The notes beneath the pieces are model-generated. The model searched no databases, had not been told where the DNA came from, and saw only the letters and a list, made by a program, of their open reading frames with translations. The position numbers and the translations under genes are program-made. A DNA stretch of 61,141 bases from an uncultured Lachnospiraceae bacterium (GTDB lineage: Bacteria > Bacillota > Clostridia > Lachnospirales > Lachnospiraceae): positions 1 through 61,141 of the forward strand of contig CADBCZ010000012.1 of the NCBI GenBank assembly GCA_902793335.1, read 5' to 3'. Below are positions 25,726-34,101 of the stretch, piece after piece. The first letter of the stretch is position 1. The number at the start of each line of letters is the position of its first letter.

Positions 25726-26342
25726 TTTATCTCCTCCTTGTACATTCTGCTAAATTGTCTTATGTGTTTTTCCAAAGTCTCCAATGCCTCCGCCTCTTTT
25801 TGCGGCTCTCTGTCACATACCGTCATCAACAGATAAATCGGGGCAAAAAATTGCAATGCCATCACATCGGCATCCTCGTTTTTCATATAACCCTGTAATA
25901 TTAATAAATGCAGCAAACCAGTCTGATATTTCAACGGTTGATTAAAATATTGTTCATAAAAAAGATCTGCTAATTCTTTATTGGAAAATTGCTCTATAGT
26001 AAGCATCTTTCTGAATTTGCACTCATATTCATCATGCAAAAAGAAAGAAAAAAGCCCTATTCCCATTTTCACCAATTCATCTTCTGAGATATTCTTATAC
26101 AACTTAAAATCAATTGTAAAATCATCTCCCGACATATTCAAGTGAGCAGCTTCTTTGTCATAACGACTACGCATTTCTTCTAAAATCGCTTCAAATATAT
26201 CCTGTTTACTTTTGTAATGCTTATATAATGACGGTGCTTTAATTCCAACGCCTTCAGCTATCTGTCCAACATAAACATTCCCGTATCCCTTTTCTGAAAA
26301 CAGGGTTAATGCAACATCCAATATCTTTTTCTTTGTATCCAT
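25722..26342 (-). CDS. TetR/AcrR family repressor
   Basis: A 206-aa ligand-responsive repressor. The N-terminal helix-turn-helix is at ~25-48 (VGQIAEGVGIKAPSLYKHYKSKQDI). The helical C-terminal effector domain spans ~60-206. The start is placed at the ATG at 26342, five bases after AGGAG; an upstream in-frame ATG lies inside the operator region and before the ribosome site. It overlaps the oxidoreductase gene by ATGA. A consensus promoter with two palindromes (26354-26402) lies directly upstream, so autoregulation is very likely. Confidence 0.9.
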   Translation of the reverse strand: MDTKKKILDVALTLFSEKGYGNVYVGQIAEGVGIKAPSLYKHYKSKQDIFEAILEEMRSRYDKEAAHLNMSGDDFTIDFKLYKNISEDELVKMGIGLFSFFLHDEYECKFRKMLTIEQFSNKELADLFYEQYFNQPLKYQTGLLHLLILQGYMKNEDADVMALQFFAPIYLLMTVCDREPQKEAEALETLEKHIRQFSRMYKEEIK

Positions 26343-26353
26343 ACGCTCTCCTT

Positions 26354-26402
26354 GGCTAATTTGAGTTAGCCTCATTATAGGCTAATTCCAATTAGCTGTC
26401 AA
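26354..26402 (-). promoter_or_regulatory. Consensus sigma-A promoter with two TetR operators
   Basis: On the minus strand TTGACA (26397-26402), a 17-bp spacer and TATAAT (26374-26379), both perfect. The spacer itself is a palindrome, GCTAATTCCAATTAGC (26381-26396). A second, GGCTAATTTGAGTTAGCC (26354-26371), covers the region from the transcription start to the ribosome site. The shared half-site is GGCTAA. Binding at either would block RNA polymerase. Confidence 0.85.
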
Positions 26403-26425
26403 TAAAAACTTTGATTATATCCCAA

Positions 26426-26463
26426 AGAGAGACAGATGACGGTTATCCGTCTCCTGTCTCTCT
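26426..26463 (-). terminator. Long hairpin after the anti-sigma gene
   Basis: AGAGAGACAG-GACGG (26426-26442) pairs with CCGTC-CTGTCTCTCT (26447-26463), 15 bp with one 2-base internal loop. The T-run on the minus side is short (CTCTTTG), but the stem is very stable. Confidence 0.65.
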
Positions 26464-26486
26464 AATACTACAGATATAATATTCTA

Positions 26487-27521
26487 TCATCTGGCTTTTA
26501 TCGGAAAAGACACTTCCCAATCGCCTTCAGTAAGTGTGTCACAAGTTACAAACTCCCCCCATAGCGAGTACCCTCCAAGATCAGTACCCTCACTTATATC
26601 AAATATATACTCTTCACTACTGCCATTTCTGTCATCATCCCAAAATGCATAATTACTTGAACATTCAATGACATTACCTTCTACATCCTTCACATATATG
26701 AATCCATGATTATCATAATCTAAAATATTATCATAATGTACCTGAACATGAAGTTTTCCGTTTAAAAAACCGTAGGCATTTACCTTAACTCCATCTACCG
26801 GCGAATAGCTATATGCAGGATCAGGAATCAAAAAGTCAGTACCACCATTGATATCTTCTCCACTACATCCTCTGATGTTTAGCTTATCTGCCTTCTGCAC
26901 ATTCTGTGGCACAGGAATATCTGCAAGATTAAAACCGGATAGTTCCGTTACTGTATTTTCCTTTCCACTCAAAAATCTTGACACTGAAAAAGTCAATTCA
27001 TTTCCTTCAATAGGCTCACCCTTCATATGCTCAAGCTTGATTAAAAATGTCACCTTCTTATTATCCGAATCATAATCCACCCTTTCACTTGTACCCATTG
27101 TATCAAAAGATGTGTGAATAACTTCACTGTCAAACAGATCAGTAGTATCATCTATACGGTTTCCCGTCATATCCTGCATGGAAATATAAATGTCAGCTTT
27201 CGGACCATCTATATTGACTGCCTCTACATTCATCAATATTCCATTATCCTCACATGAAATATTGACCGGGATTAATTTTTCTGCCACATCCGGGTAAAGT
27301 GAATAAAGTATATTATATGCTGTAATATTTCCTGCAACTGTCGCAATCGATAAGGTAGAAATGGACATAACCATCACTATTGCAATACACGCTGCAATCC
27401 TTACCAAATATTTTATTTTGGGGTTACCTCTTTCACTAACTTTATCCGTATATAAAATTGCCTCATATATATATCTGTCGTCTATACCCGCCATCACTTG
27501 TTCCAAAACATCTCTACTCAT
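26487..27521 (-). CDS. DUF4179-type membrane anti-sigma factor
   Basis: A 344-aa protein with a short cytoplasmic N-terminus (MSRDVLEQVMAGIDDRYIYE), a single membrane helix at ~40-65 (VRIAACIAIVMVMSISTLSI) and a ~275-residue extracytoplasmic beta-rich part. This is the architecture of anti-sigma factors linked to ECF genes in clostridia. Its ATG overlaps the sigma gene stop (ATGA), which couples translation so that the pair is made in balance. It presumably holds the sigma factor inactive until an envelope signal arrives. The signal and regulon are unknown. Confidence 0.75.
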   Translation of the reverse strand: MSRDVLEQVMAGIDDRYIYEAILYTDKVSERGNPKIKYLVRIAACIAIVMVMSISTLSIATVAGNITAYNILYSLYPDVAEKLIPVNISCEDNGILMNVEAVNIDGPKADIYISMQDMTGNRIDDTTDLFDSEVIHTSFDTMGTSERVDYDSDNKKVTFLIKLEHMKGEPIEGNELTFSVSRFLSGKENTVTELSGFNLADIPVPQNVQKADKLNIRGCSGEDINGGTDFLIPDPAYSYSPVDGVKVNAYGFLNGKLHVQVHYDNILDYDNHGFIYVKDVEGNVIECSSNYAFWDDDRNGSSEEYIFDISEGTDLGGYSLWGEFVTCDTLTEGDWEVSFPIKAR

Positions 27522-28075
27522 GATATAAGTCCCTCCTTTTTCAGATATTTCATAAGTCTTTGTCTCGTTCTGTGTAAATGTACATTTACATAATTAGAAC
27601 TAAGTCCCATATCTTTTACAATCTCAGGTATTTCTTTGCAAAACCAGTATCTGTTGATGAAAATGATTCTGTCTGTTTTTTTGCATTTTGCAAGAAAATG
27701 ATTGATATATTCCGTCATTTCCTTAACCATCATTTCATCCTCAATCTGTGTATTGCTTTCAAGACAATCTTCCAATTCATCAAGAATAAGGTCATAGTGA
27801 CTATTCCTCTTTTTTGCCATATTACTCCTAAGCCTTTTAACAGAAAGATTTCTCGTTATTTTACAAACATAGGCAGAAAGTAGATCCGGTTTATTAGGTG
27901 GAATCCTGTTCCATACTGCAAGATATGTATCATTTACACACTCTTGGGCATCCTGTTCATTTCTAAGTATCTGATACGATATATTCTCAAGAAGCCTGCC
28001 ATACCGATTTGACAATTCTTCAATCGCATTTTCGGAACGTTCCATAAATAATTCAATTATCAGCTGATCCTCCAC
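27518..28075 (-). CDS. ECF-type sigma-70 factor
   Basis: A 185-aa sigma factor with region 2 (~20-85: ISYQILRNEQDAQECVNDTYLAVWNRIPP) and region 4 (~125-180: IIFINRYWFCKEIPEIVKDMGLSSNYVNVHLHRTRQRLMKYL), lacking regions 1 and 3 as expected for group IV. It directs RNA polymerase to a small regulon, probably including its own operon. The start is a GTG seven bases after GGAGGTGA. No characteristic ECF AAC/CGT promoter pair was recognised upstream, where a terminator of the preceding operon lies at 28145-28193. Confidence 0.9.
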   Translation of the reverse strand: MEDQLIIELFMERSENAIEELSNRYGRLLENISYQILRNEQDAQECVNDTYLAVWNRIPPNKPDLLSAYVCKITRNLSVKRLRSNMAKKRNSHYDLILDELEDCLESNTQIEDEMMVKEMTEYINHFLAKCKKTDRIIFINRYWFCKEIPEIVKDMGLSSNYVNVHLHRTRQRLMKYLKKEGLIS

Positions 28076-28144
28076 GCTGTCACCTCCGTTTCACACCTAT
28101 ATACTACCTAATGATGTAAGGAAATTACACTTTATAGAAAAAAT

Positions 28145-28193
28145 AATCCCTTTTTGTCATGTCACTGTTAATCAACCACAACAAAAAGGGATT
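28145..28193 (-). terminator. Terminator of the TetR/ABC-2 operon
   Basis: AATCCCTTTTTGT (28145-28157) and ACAAAAAGGGATT (28181-28193) form a perfect 13-bp stem with a 23-base loop, followed on the minus strand by ATTTTTTC. Confidence 0.8.
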
Positions 28194-28232
28194 TTACCAC
28201 ATTATACTGTTTCATTAAAGAATAAATAATTC

Positions 28233-29021
28233 CTACGCCCTTATATCCTTCTTAGAATACTTAACGTAACCTACAATAATTCCGATTACCATAAATGCAA
28301 CACCGCAAGCCACATATTCCTTGTTAAGTGCATGATCATTTATTATGTCGGAAGCCTCCGTATATCCAAATGGAGTAATATATTTGAGCGCTTCCGCATC
28401 CTTTGATATATTCGCAATAATGTTAAGGAAGTACATAAGTGACGCAACACCAATTCCGATTCCCGCGCCTGCTTTTGTAATAAACGCAGAGATACCGAAA
28501 CATATTCCCGCAATCTCAAACTGCATCACAAGGTATGCCAGATGAAAAAGCATTATATCCTTCCACTCGACATCGCCGTCTATCATAAGTACAGATACGC
28601 ATGAACATGCAAGTACTATTGCATTCAAAATGATAATAACAGCAAATGTTCCGAGAAGCTTTTCCGTGATAACTCTTACTCTTGATACCGGGTGTGTCAG
28701 CAAAAACTCTGCTGTTCTGTCACGTTCTTCTTTCATTAATGCTCCGATTCCCGTAACCGCTGCAAAGAACGCACCTCCGATTCCTAAAATATTACCGCCC
28801 TCTACTCCATAAAATCCGATAAGTGTTCCGAAGTTTAACTGATCCATACCAAAGGCCGCAGTAAAATTACCCATTGACGAAAACATCTCATTGACACCAT
28901 CCATCTCTGCTTCCATATCAGGATACATAAGCACACATGCCGCAATAAGAAGACCGATTGAAAGGCTCCATATGAACACTGATAATTTTTGACTTTTTAA
29001 TTCCTGTTTAAATATTGCCAT
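28233..29021 (-). CDS. ABC-2 type transporter permease
   Basis: About 262 aa with six hydrophobic segments (near 18-38, 70-95, 115-135, 148-172, 180-205, 235-255) and the amphipathic LMKEERDRTAEFLLTHPVSRVRVI coupling stretch of ABC-2 exporters. It works with the ATPase encoded 4 bp upstream. I place the start at 29021, eight bases after GGGG; an upstream in-frame ATG contains that site. The genes form a TetR-ATPase-permease operon, the usual layout for drug or lipid exporters under local repressor control. Substrate unknown. Confidence 0.84.
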   Translation of the reverse strand: MAIFKQELKSQKLSVFIWSLSIGLLIAACVLMYPDMEAEMDGVNEMFSSMGNFTAAFGMDQLNFGTLIGFYGVEGGNILGIGGAFFAAVTGIGALMKEERDRTAEFLLTHPVSRVRVITEKLLGTFAVIIILNAIVLACSCVSVLMIDGDVEWKDIMLFHLAYLVMQFEIAGICFGISAFITKAGAGIGIGVASLMYFLNIIANISKDAEALKYITPFGYTEASDIINDHALNKEYVACGVAFMVIGIIVGYVKYSKKDIRA

Positions 29022-29025
29022 ATCA

Positions 29026-29892
29026 TCACCCCTCATAATAGTTCATGAATATCTCTTCCAGACTCGGTTCAGTAATATTCACATTACTCAAATTACTTTC
29101 CGCAAGTTTTTTAAGCAGTAGTCTGACATCACCCTTATACAGAAAACTTGTCACATCATTCTCTATCTTTAAGTCATTGATACCACTAAGTCCATCCGTA
29201 TCAAAACCACCGGATAACGTCACCTTCTTAGCCCCGGTCTCTTCTAACTTCTCAACCTTATCAGACACTATTATCCTTCCGTCTCGTATAAATGCTGCCG
29301 AGCGACAATGATTCTGAACCTCTGACAAAATATGTGAAGAAAAGAAAATAGTTGAACCATTCTTATTCTGTTCTGTAAGTATATCGAAAAACTCACGTTG
29401 CATCAAAGGATCAAGTCCGCTTGTAGGTTCATCTAATATAAGCAGCTCCGGCTCATGTTGAACAGCGCATACTATCCCAACCTTCTTCCGATTTCCAAGT
29501 GATAAGTCATCAACCTTTTTACCTGTATCTATTCCAAGTCTTTCACAAAGGACATCAGATATGTCCTTACAATTCTTATGTCTTAGATCAGCAGAATATT
29601 TAATTACATCAGAAACCTTCATACCACTTGTAAAATTAATCTCTGAAGGAAGATACCCAACACGCGACAATATCTCATTTTTCTGAGATACTATATCTAA
29701 GCCCAGCACCTTAGCACTTCCCGATGTCGGACTTATAAGTCCGAGCAGAGTTCTTATCGTAGTCGATTTTCCCGCTCCGTTGGGTCCGATGAACCCAAAG
29801 AAATCTCCTGAACTAACAGTAAGCTTAAGTTCCGTTATACCTCTGCTTGAACCATATGTCTTTGTAAGTTTTTCTGTTTCTATCGCATTCAT
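29026..29892 (-). CDS. ABC transporter ATP-binding protein (ABC-2/drug type)
   Basis: A 288-aa ATPase. Walker A is GPNGAGKSTTI (37-47), the signature DLSLGNRKK (near 134-142), Walker B LLILDEPTSGLDP (~154-166) and the H-loop FFSSHILSEV. The C-terminal ~80 residues resemble the regulatory extension of BcrA/CcmA-like subunits. Its ATG immediately follows the stop of the TetR gene, and its own stop is 4 bp before the permease. The length is normal for the class. It energises the permease at 28233-29021. Confidence 0.92.
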   Translation of the reverse strand: MNAIETEKLTKTYGSSRGITELKLTVSSGDFFGFIGPNGAGKSTTIRTLLGLISPTSGSAKVLGLDIVSQKNEILSRVGYLPSEINFTSGMKVSDVIKYSADLRHKNCKDISDVLCERLGIDTGKKVDDLSLGNRKKVGIVCAVQHEPELLILDEPTSGLDPLMQREFFDILTEQNKNGSTIFFSSHILSEVQNHCRSAAFIRDGRIIVSDKVEKLEETGAKKVTLSGGFDTDGLSGINDLKIENDVTSFLYKGDVRLLLKKLAESNLSNVNITEPSLEEIFMNYYEG

Positions 29893-30513
29893 TTACTCCA
29901 CCTCCCTTAGATATAATTTCTTCCAAAAATCTATCATTGACTTATAATCCTCCCTGACACGTTCTATGTCAAGCTCACCCTCTGATTTTTGTAGCATTTC
30001 ATACATATATCCCTCAGAAGCAAGATACATATCCCGATACATCAAATTAAGATCAATGCCTTCCTTTATCTTTGAAGGGTCAATATACGGCATGGTTACA
30101 CTTGTCTTAAGCTGAGTGTAGGGTTCTATAATTTTAAGCAATTCCTCCTTAATCTCCGGATCCCTCTCATAGTATGCTCTAATTGAGAAATTACCCATAT
30201 CAGGATATTCAAAAAACATATCTATCTTTGCCAGTAGTGCTTTATACATTATTTCAAAAATATCATTTCCTTCATAAATATTGCCTTTCATTAGCCTCTG
30301 TTTAGTTATGTTCTCTACCTGATGCCATAGAAAAAGATAAAATTCCTTTTTATTTTTGAAGTAGAAAAATAGTAACGACTTACTAATTCCTGCCTCAGCA
30401 GCAATCTCATTCATAGGACTTTTTCTGTACGAATTCTGTGAAAACACCCGAAGGCCCGCATTAATAATCCTGTTTTGTTTCTCTTTTGGAAGTGCGTAAA
30501 ATTTATCATTCAT
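29893..30513 (-). CDS. TetR/AcrR family regulator of the ABC-2 exporter
   Basis: A 206-aa repressor. The helix-turn-helix is at ~28-50 (MNEIAAEAGISKSLLFFYFKNKKEF). The C-terminal domain resembles the TetR_C of exporter-linked regulators (FSIRAYYERDPEIKEELL). CAGGAG precedes the ATG. It is directly followed by the ATPase gene, so it most likely represses this operon through the sites at 30533-30576. Confidence 0.88.
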   Translation of the reverse strand: MNDKFYALPKEKQNRIINAGLRVFSQNSYRKSPMNEIAAEAGISKSLLFFYFKNKKEFYLFLWHQVENITKQRLMKGNIYEGNDIFEIMYKALLAKIDMFFEYPDMGNFSIRAYYERDPEIKEELLKIIEPYTQLKTSVTMPYIDPSKIKEGIDLNLMYRDMYLASEGYMYEMLQKSEGELDIERVREDYKSMIDFWKKLYLREVE

Positions 30514-30532
30514 ATCAATACATCTCCTGCCT

Positions 30533-30576
30533 ATTGACCCGTTTGGTTAATACTAATTATATCCAATTGACCGTTT
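30533..30576 (-). promoter_or_regulatory. Operator/promoter region of the TetR/ABC-2 operon
   Basis: TTGACC-CGTTT-GGTTAA (30534-30550) is a near-perfect 6-5-6 palindrome. The element ATTGACCGTTT recurs at 30566-30576. A perfect TATAAT on the minus strand (30556-30561) sits between the two copies. No good -35 was found. The arrangement fits a repressor blocking both sides of the -10. Confidence 0.5.
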
Positions 30577-30698
30577 TTGAGAAGACCCCAAATTAGCAAA
30601 AAGTAAAATATCTTTTAGTATAGCATCACATCAAAAATACAAAACATAAAGATCACTGTCCACAAAATAATAACAACAAAATCTTTTTTCACATGAAA

Positions 30699-30731
30699 AT
30701 ATGCCGACAATCAAAATGATCATCGGCATAT
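30699..30731 (-). terminator. Terminator after the 131-aa membrane protein gene
   Basis: ATATGCCGA (30699-30707) and TCGGCATAT (30723-30731) form a 9-bp stem, followed on the minus strand by ATATTTTC. Confidence 0.65.
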
Positions 30732-30737
30732 CACCTC

Positions 30738-31133
30738 TCATAACTTATACTTATTTGAATAAATCGCTACAACTATCGTTGCAAGCGTGAACACAACAAT
30801 ATCAATCACCCATGGAAAATGCAGCGCATATGCTACTATCGAATACAATGTGTAAGCTATTGCAAATATTCCAAACAGTCTTAGATGCAGCAAAGCAAAT
30901 CTCTTTCTTCGTACAACTCCTGCCTCAACGGCCTGTTCAAAGGATACTCCGTTCATCCAGTAAACCCTATCCATAAAGTACATCATCGCCATTAATACAA
31001 CCAACGCAACTGCTGTAAAGACCATAAATACTCTTATTAACAGATCTGCTCCCAGTGGTATGAATCCACAAACCGACATCAAACCTGTATAAACAATCAA
31101 CCATATTATCAAGCCAAGATAACTCTTTTTCAT
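30738..31133 (-). CDS. Hypothetical four-helix membrane protein
   Basis: About 131 aa with four hydrophobic segments (roughly 5-25, 33-53, 78-98, 100-122) and a positively charged loop (VVRRKRFALLHLR) before the third. No family is recognised. The frame opens 11 codons earlier, but the ATG at 31133 gives a protein starting with the typical MKKSYLGLIIW; the ribosome site there is only modest (AGGATGG). It follows the RHH gene by 75 bp and may be the last gene of the SPFH operon. SPFH proteins often travel with small membrane proteins, so a role at the same membrane domain is possible. Confidence 0.6.
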   Translation of the reverse strand: MKKSYLGLIIWLIVYTGLMSVCGFIPLGADLLIRVFMVFTAVALVVLMAMMYFMDRVYWMNGVSFEQAVEAGVVRRKRFALLHLRLFGIFAIAYTLYSIVAYALHFPWVIDIVVFTLATIVVAIYSNKYKL

Positions 31134-31208
31134 ATCTAAGCACCATCCTATCTTTCTTTTGCACAAAACATTCTTTCAATGTTTTTCTTACGCATATAAT
31201 CACTTTCC

Positions 31209-31406
31209 CTAATGTATATCAAACTCCGGTGCTTCATCAAGAGTCTGGGATACATACTTACCGTCTTTCTTCCTCTGCTTAACACATTCTGTAAGCAGAT
31301 ATTCTATCTGTCCGTTCACTGAACGGAAATCATCCTCCGCCCATGCGGCAATGGCATCATAGAGCTTTGCATTTAAGCGGAGAGGAACCTGCTTCTTTTC
31401 AGCCAT
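31209..31406 (-). CDS. Arc-type ribbon-helix-helix protein
   Basis: A 65-aa DNA-binding protein. The strand VPLRLNAKLYDAIAAWAEDDF and following helix SVNGQIEYLLTECVKQR are the beta-alpha-alpha Arc/MetJ fold; dimers read short palindromes in the major groove. Its ATG shares one base with the SPFH stop codon (TAATG), so it is translationally coupled. This SPFH + Arc-like pairing recurs in Firmicutes. The tandem TGATATCA palindromes at the operon promoter (32507-32525) are a plausible binding site. Confidence 0.8.
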   Translation of the reverse strand: MAEKKQVPLRLNAKLYDAIAAWAEDDFRSVNGQIEYLLTECVKQRKKDGKYVSQTLDEAPEFDIH

Positions 31407-32419
31407 TAATATAGGCTCCCCGAATTAACAACCGGCTGTGCATCGTGGTTACCACAAAGAACTACAAGCAGATTGGAAACCATTGCCGCCTTACGCTCCT
31501 CATCCAAATCTACCATATTACCTTCTTTGAGTCTTTCAAGTGCCATCTCAACCATACCTACTGCTCCGTCAACGATCATCTTTCTTGCATCAATAATTGC
31601 TGCTGCCTGCTGTCTCTGTAGCATAACTGCCGCAATCTCTGTAGCATAAGCGAGATAAGTAATTCTTGCATCAACTATCTCAAGACCTGCATCCTTAACC
31701 TTATCCTGAATCTCTTCTTTGATACGGTTAGCAACCAGTTCTGTTGAACCGCGAAGACTTCCGTCATCTGCCTGTCCATCGCCTGTAGTATCTACATTAT
31801 CTGTAACATCATATGGATAAATCTTAACAACATTTCTTACTGCCGCATCACACTGTAACGAAAGATATTCCTTGTAATTATCTACTGCAAATACAGCCTT
31901 TGCAGTATCATTAACTCTCCACATAACCGCAACTGCAACCTCAACCGGATTACCGAGCACATCATTTACCTTCTGTCTGCTGTTAGAAAGTGTCATAACC
32001 TTAAGTGAAATCTTCTTGCTCATAGCTGCTGCTGCTGTTTCTGCGTTATTAGATGCTGTCTTAGTTCCTCCGTTGATATCGCCACTCTGTCCAAGTTTCG
32101 TTCCCGCTGCCGGGTTAAATGCTGTCACAAACGGATTAACAAAGAAGAACCCGTCACCTTTAAGCGTTCCAACATATTTACCGAAAAGCGTAAGTACCAA
32201 CGCCTCATTGGGCTTAAGCACTTTAAGTCCCAAGAACAATATCCAACCTACGAACAGGTATATTCCACTAATAACCGCAATCGGACCATTACTCATTGTA
32301 CCTCCATAGATAACACCTATCGTTGCAACAACATAAAGTGCTAACGTAAGAAATAGCATCAAACCTCCGGTCTTGTGTCCACTAATAATTTTCTCCTCAA
32401 TAATCTTATTGTCTTCCAT
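31406..32419 (-). CDS. SPFH/Band 7 domain protein
   Basis: A 337-aa membrane-scaffold protein. Two adjacent N-terminal hydrophobic segments (~18-40 and ~45-68) precede the SPFH domain (~70-260, from [16 protein letters not shown] to [20 protein letters not shown]), then a helical segment with [26 protein letters not shown]. Family members assemble into ring-like cages that organise membrane proteins and proteases. A short low-complexity insert ([20 protein letters not shown]) interrupts the early SPFH region. AAGGAGG precedes the ATG. It is the first gene of the operon with the RHH protein. Confidence 0.88.
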   Translation of the reverse strand: MEDNKIIEEKIISGHKTGGLMLFLTLALYVVATIGVIYGGTMSNGPIAVISGIYLFVGWILFLGLKVLKPNEALVLTLFGKYVGTLKGDGFFFVNPFVTAFNPAAGTKLGQSGDINGGTKTASNNAETAAAAMSKKISLKVMTLSNSRQKVNDVLGNPVEVAVAVMWRVNDTAKAVFAVDNYKEYLSLQCDAAVRNVVKIYPYDVTDNVDTTGDGQADDGSLRGSTELVANRIKEEIQDKVKDAGLEIVDARITYLAYATEIAAVMLQRQQAAAIIDARKMIVDGAVGMVEMALERLKEGNMVDLDEERKAAMVSNLLVVLCGNHDAQPVVNSGSLY

Positions 32420-32506
32420 AGTTCATTCCTCCTTAACATTGTATATGAATTAAATGCTGTTGTAATAAATATCACATTCGGCATATGATATATAATCATT
32501 TCTTCG

Positions 32507-32555
32507 TGATATCATTTTGATATCATTATAATAACACATATTTCCATAATGTCAA
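32507..32555 (-). promoter_or_regulatory. SPFH operon promoter with tandem TGATATCA palindromes
   Basis: On the minus strand a perfect TTGACA (32550-32555) and a TATAAT (32525-32530) are separated by 19 bp, longer than ideal; a TTATAA one base earlier gives 18. TGATATCA, itself a palindrome, occurs twice with a 3-bp gap (32507-32514, 32518-32525), directly touching the -10. Tandem 8-bp palindromes are the MetJ/Arc style of operator, so the co-encoded RHH protein is the candidate binder. Confidence 0.6.
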
Positions 32556-32578
32556 GGATTATATTTGACCTATAAAAA

Positions 32579-32608
32579 AGGACTGTGAAAATAATAATTC
32601 ACAATCCT
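32579..32608 (-). terminator. Terminator after the [4Fe-4S]-GNAT gene
   Basis: AGGACTGTGAA (32579-32589) pairs with TTCACAATCCT (32598-32608) apart from one mismatch, and the minus strand continues with CCTTTTTTATA. Confidence 0.8.
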
Positions 32609-32639
32609 CTTACTCAATTATATTAAATATAAAAATCTT

Positions 32640-33098
32640 TTAATCATTATTCAAAATTCTGACTGCATAAGAACAGGTAGGTATTACCTTAACCTTCTCA
32701 TGCTCTGCCTCCTGCAAAACCACATATACCAGACGTTTTGCTATACCTTTTCCACCATATTCCGGATCCACTTCTGTATGATATATATCTAAGCCTTCAT
32801 CCGTCATCTGATAATCACACTCTCCAATCAATGCTTCGCCATCATAGGCAACACTTCTGTTATTATCTTTAACGAGCATGATCTTAATATCATGATTATA
32901 TACACAAGTCAATGCTCCCGACGGACAGTTTGATACCGCTTTCCACACCCTAGATGTATCAGCTTCATCAAGTTTTATCCAGGGTTTTTTGTTGATGTTA
33001 AATGCTTCAGGACATCCGGTAACACATTTCTTTGCATGCCTGCATTTATCTGAATTCCAAAATACCGAAATATCTCCATTTTCATATAATCTATGCAT
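32640..33098 (-). CDS. Fusion of a mono-cluster [4Fe-4S] domain (YjdI-like) and a GNAT domain (YjdJ-like)
   Basis: About 152 aa. Residues 1-70 hold C19, C25, C29 and a late C58-P, the pattern of divergent single-cluster ferredoxin domains (Fer4_19, YjdI). Residues ~75-152 are a short acetyltransferase of YjdJ type, with EVDPEYGGKGIAKRLVYVV forming the acetyl-CoA loop. In E. coli the two are separate neighbouring genes; here they are one chain. AGGAGG nine bases before the ATG at 33098 sets the start; the longer open frame starts inside that site. It begins 37 bp after cysK and is probably the last gene of the argD-cysK transcript. Function is unknown; sulfur or redox-linked acetylation is only a guess from context. 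Confidence 0.8.
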   Translation of the reverse strand: MHRLYENGDISVFWNSDKCRHAKKCVTGCPEAFNINKKPWIKLDEADTSRVWKAVSNCPSGALTCVYNHDIKIMLVKDNNRSVAYDGEALIGECDYQMTDEGLDIYHTEVDPEYGGKGIAKRLVYVVLQEAEHEKVKVIPTCSYAVRILNND

Positions 33099-33135
33099 CA
33101 CAATCCTCCTGATTAGTGGTTTTGATTTTTCGTTC

Positions 33136-34077
33136 TCATTCCTCAAAAAGCGGTGTAGAGAAATATCTTTCCGCCGTATCAGGAAGTACAGTCACAACCG
33201 TCTTGCCCTCACCAAGCTTTCTGGCAAGCTTAAGTGCCGCTGCAACATTGGTACCACTCGATATTCCGCACATAATTCCCTCTTCTCTTGCAAGGCGTTT
33301 GGCTGTATCTATTGCCTCCTCATCGGTAACAACATATATCTCATCATAAATATCCTGATTCAAAATGTCAGGTATTATACCGTCACCGATTCCCATCTGA
33401 ATATGTGTACCGATGGTTCCGCCTGCAAGAATCGCTGCATTTTCCGGCTCAACTGCCCATATCTCGATATCAGGATATTGGGCTTTTAACACTTCACCGA
33501 TTCCGGTAATTGTTCCACCGGTTCCAATTCCTGAGCAGAAGCCATGAATGGGTTTTGCAACCTGAGCCATAATTTCAAGACCTGTATGTTTCTTATGTGC
33601 CTTAGTGTTATTCTCATTTTCAAACTGTTGTGGAACAAACACATTTGGATTTTTCTCTTTCATTCTAAGAGCAGTATTAAGGCACTCTTCGATACATGCA
33701 CCAATATCCCCTGCATCATGTATTAATCGAACCTCTGCGCCATAATGACGCACAAGTTTTCTTCTCTCTTCACTTACCGAATCAGGCATGATTATTATCG
33801 TTCTATAACCTTTAACTGCACCAATCAGGGCAAGACCTATTCCCTGATTACCACTTGTAGGTTCAACAATAATGGTGTTCTCATTTATAAGCCCTTCTTT
33901 CTCAGCCTGTCGTATCATATTATAAGCTGTTCTTGTCTTAATAGAACCTCCAACATTAAGTCCTTCCATTTTTACAAGCACCTCGGCACTTCCCGGTTCG
34001 ACAAGCTTATTAAGTCTTATCACCGGAGTTTGTCCAATCGCCTCCAAAATGTTGTTTCGTATCATATTTTCAGCCAT
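33136..34077 (-). CDS. cysK: Cysteine synthase family PLP enzyme
   Basis: About 313 aa, fold-type II PLP enzyme making cysteine from O-acetylserine and sulfide. The PLP lysine is K47 in NVGGSIKTRTA; the family usually has K-D-R, here K-T-R, and NVGG replaces NPGG, so the substrate preference may differ slightly. VEPTSGNQGIGLA is the substrate-binding loop and GTGGTITG the phosphate loop. The start at 34077 is 11 bases after GGAG, slightly far; an upstream TTG in frame is possible. It lies 24 bp after argD. The pairing with an aminotransferase is notable, because CysK-like enzymes also make diaminopropionate-type amino acids. Confidence 0.85.
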   Translation of the reverse strand: MAENMIRNNILEAIGQTPVIRLNKLVEPGSAEVLVKMEGLNVGGSIKTRTAYNMIRQAEKEGLINENTIIVEPTSGNQGIGLALIGAVKGYRTIIIMPDSVSEERRKLVRHYGAEVRLIHDAGDIGACIEECLNTALRMKEKNPNVFVPQQFENENNTKAHKKHTGLEIMAQVAKPIHGFCSGIGTGGTITGIGEVLKAQYPDIEIWAVEPENAAILAGGTIGTHIQMGIGDGIIPDILNQDIYDEIYVVTDEEAIDTAKRLAREEGIMCGISSGTNVAAALKLARKLGEGKTVVTVLPDTAERYFSTPLFEE

Positions 34078-34101
34078 GATGTATATTACTCCAATCAATA
34101 C

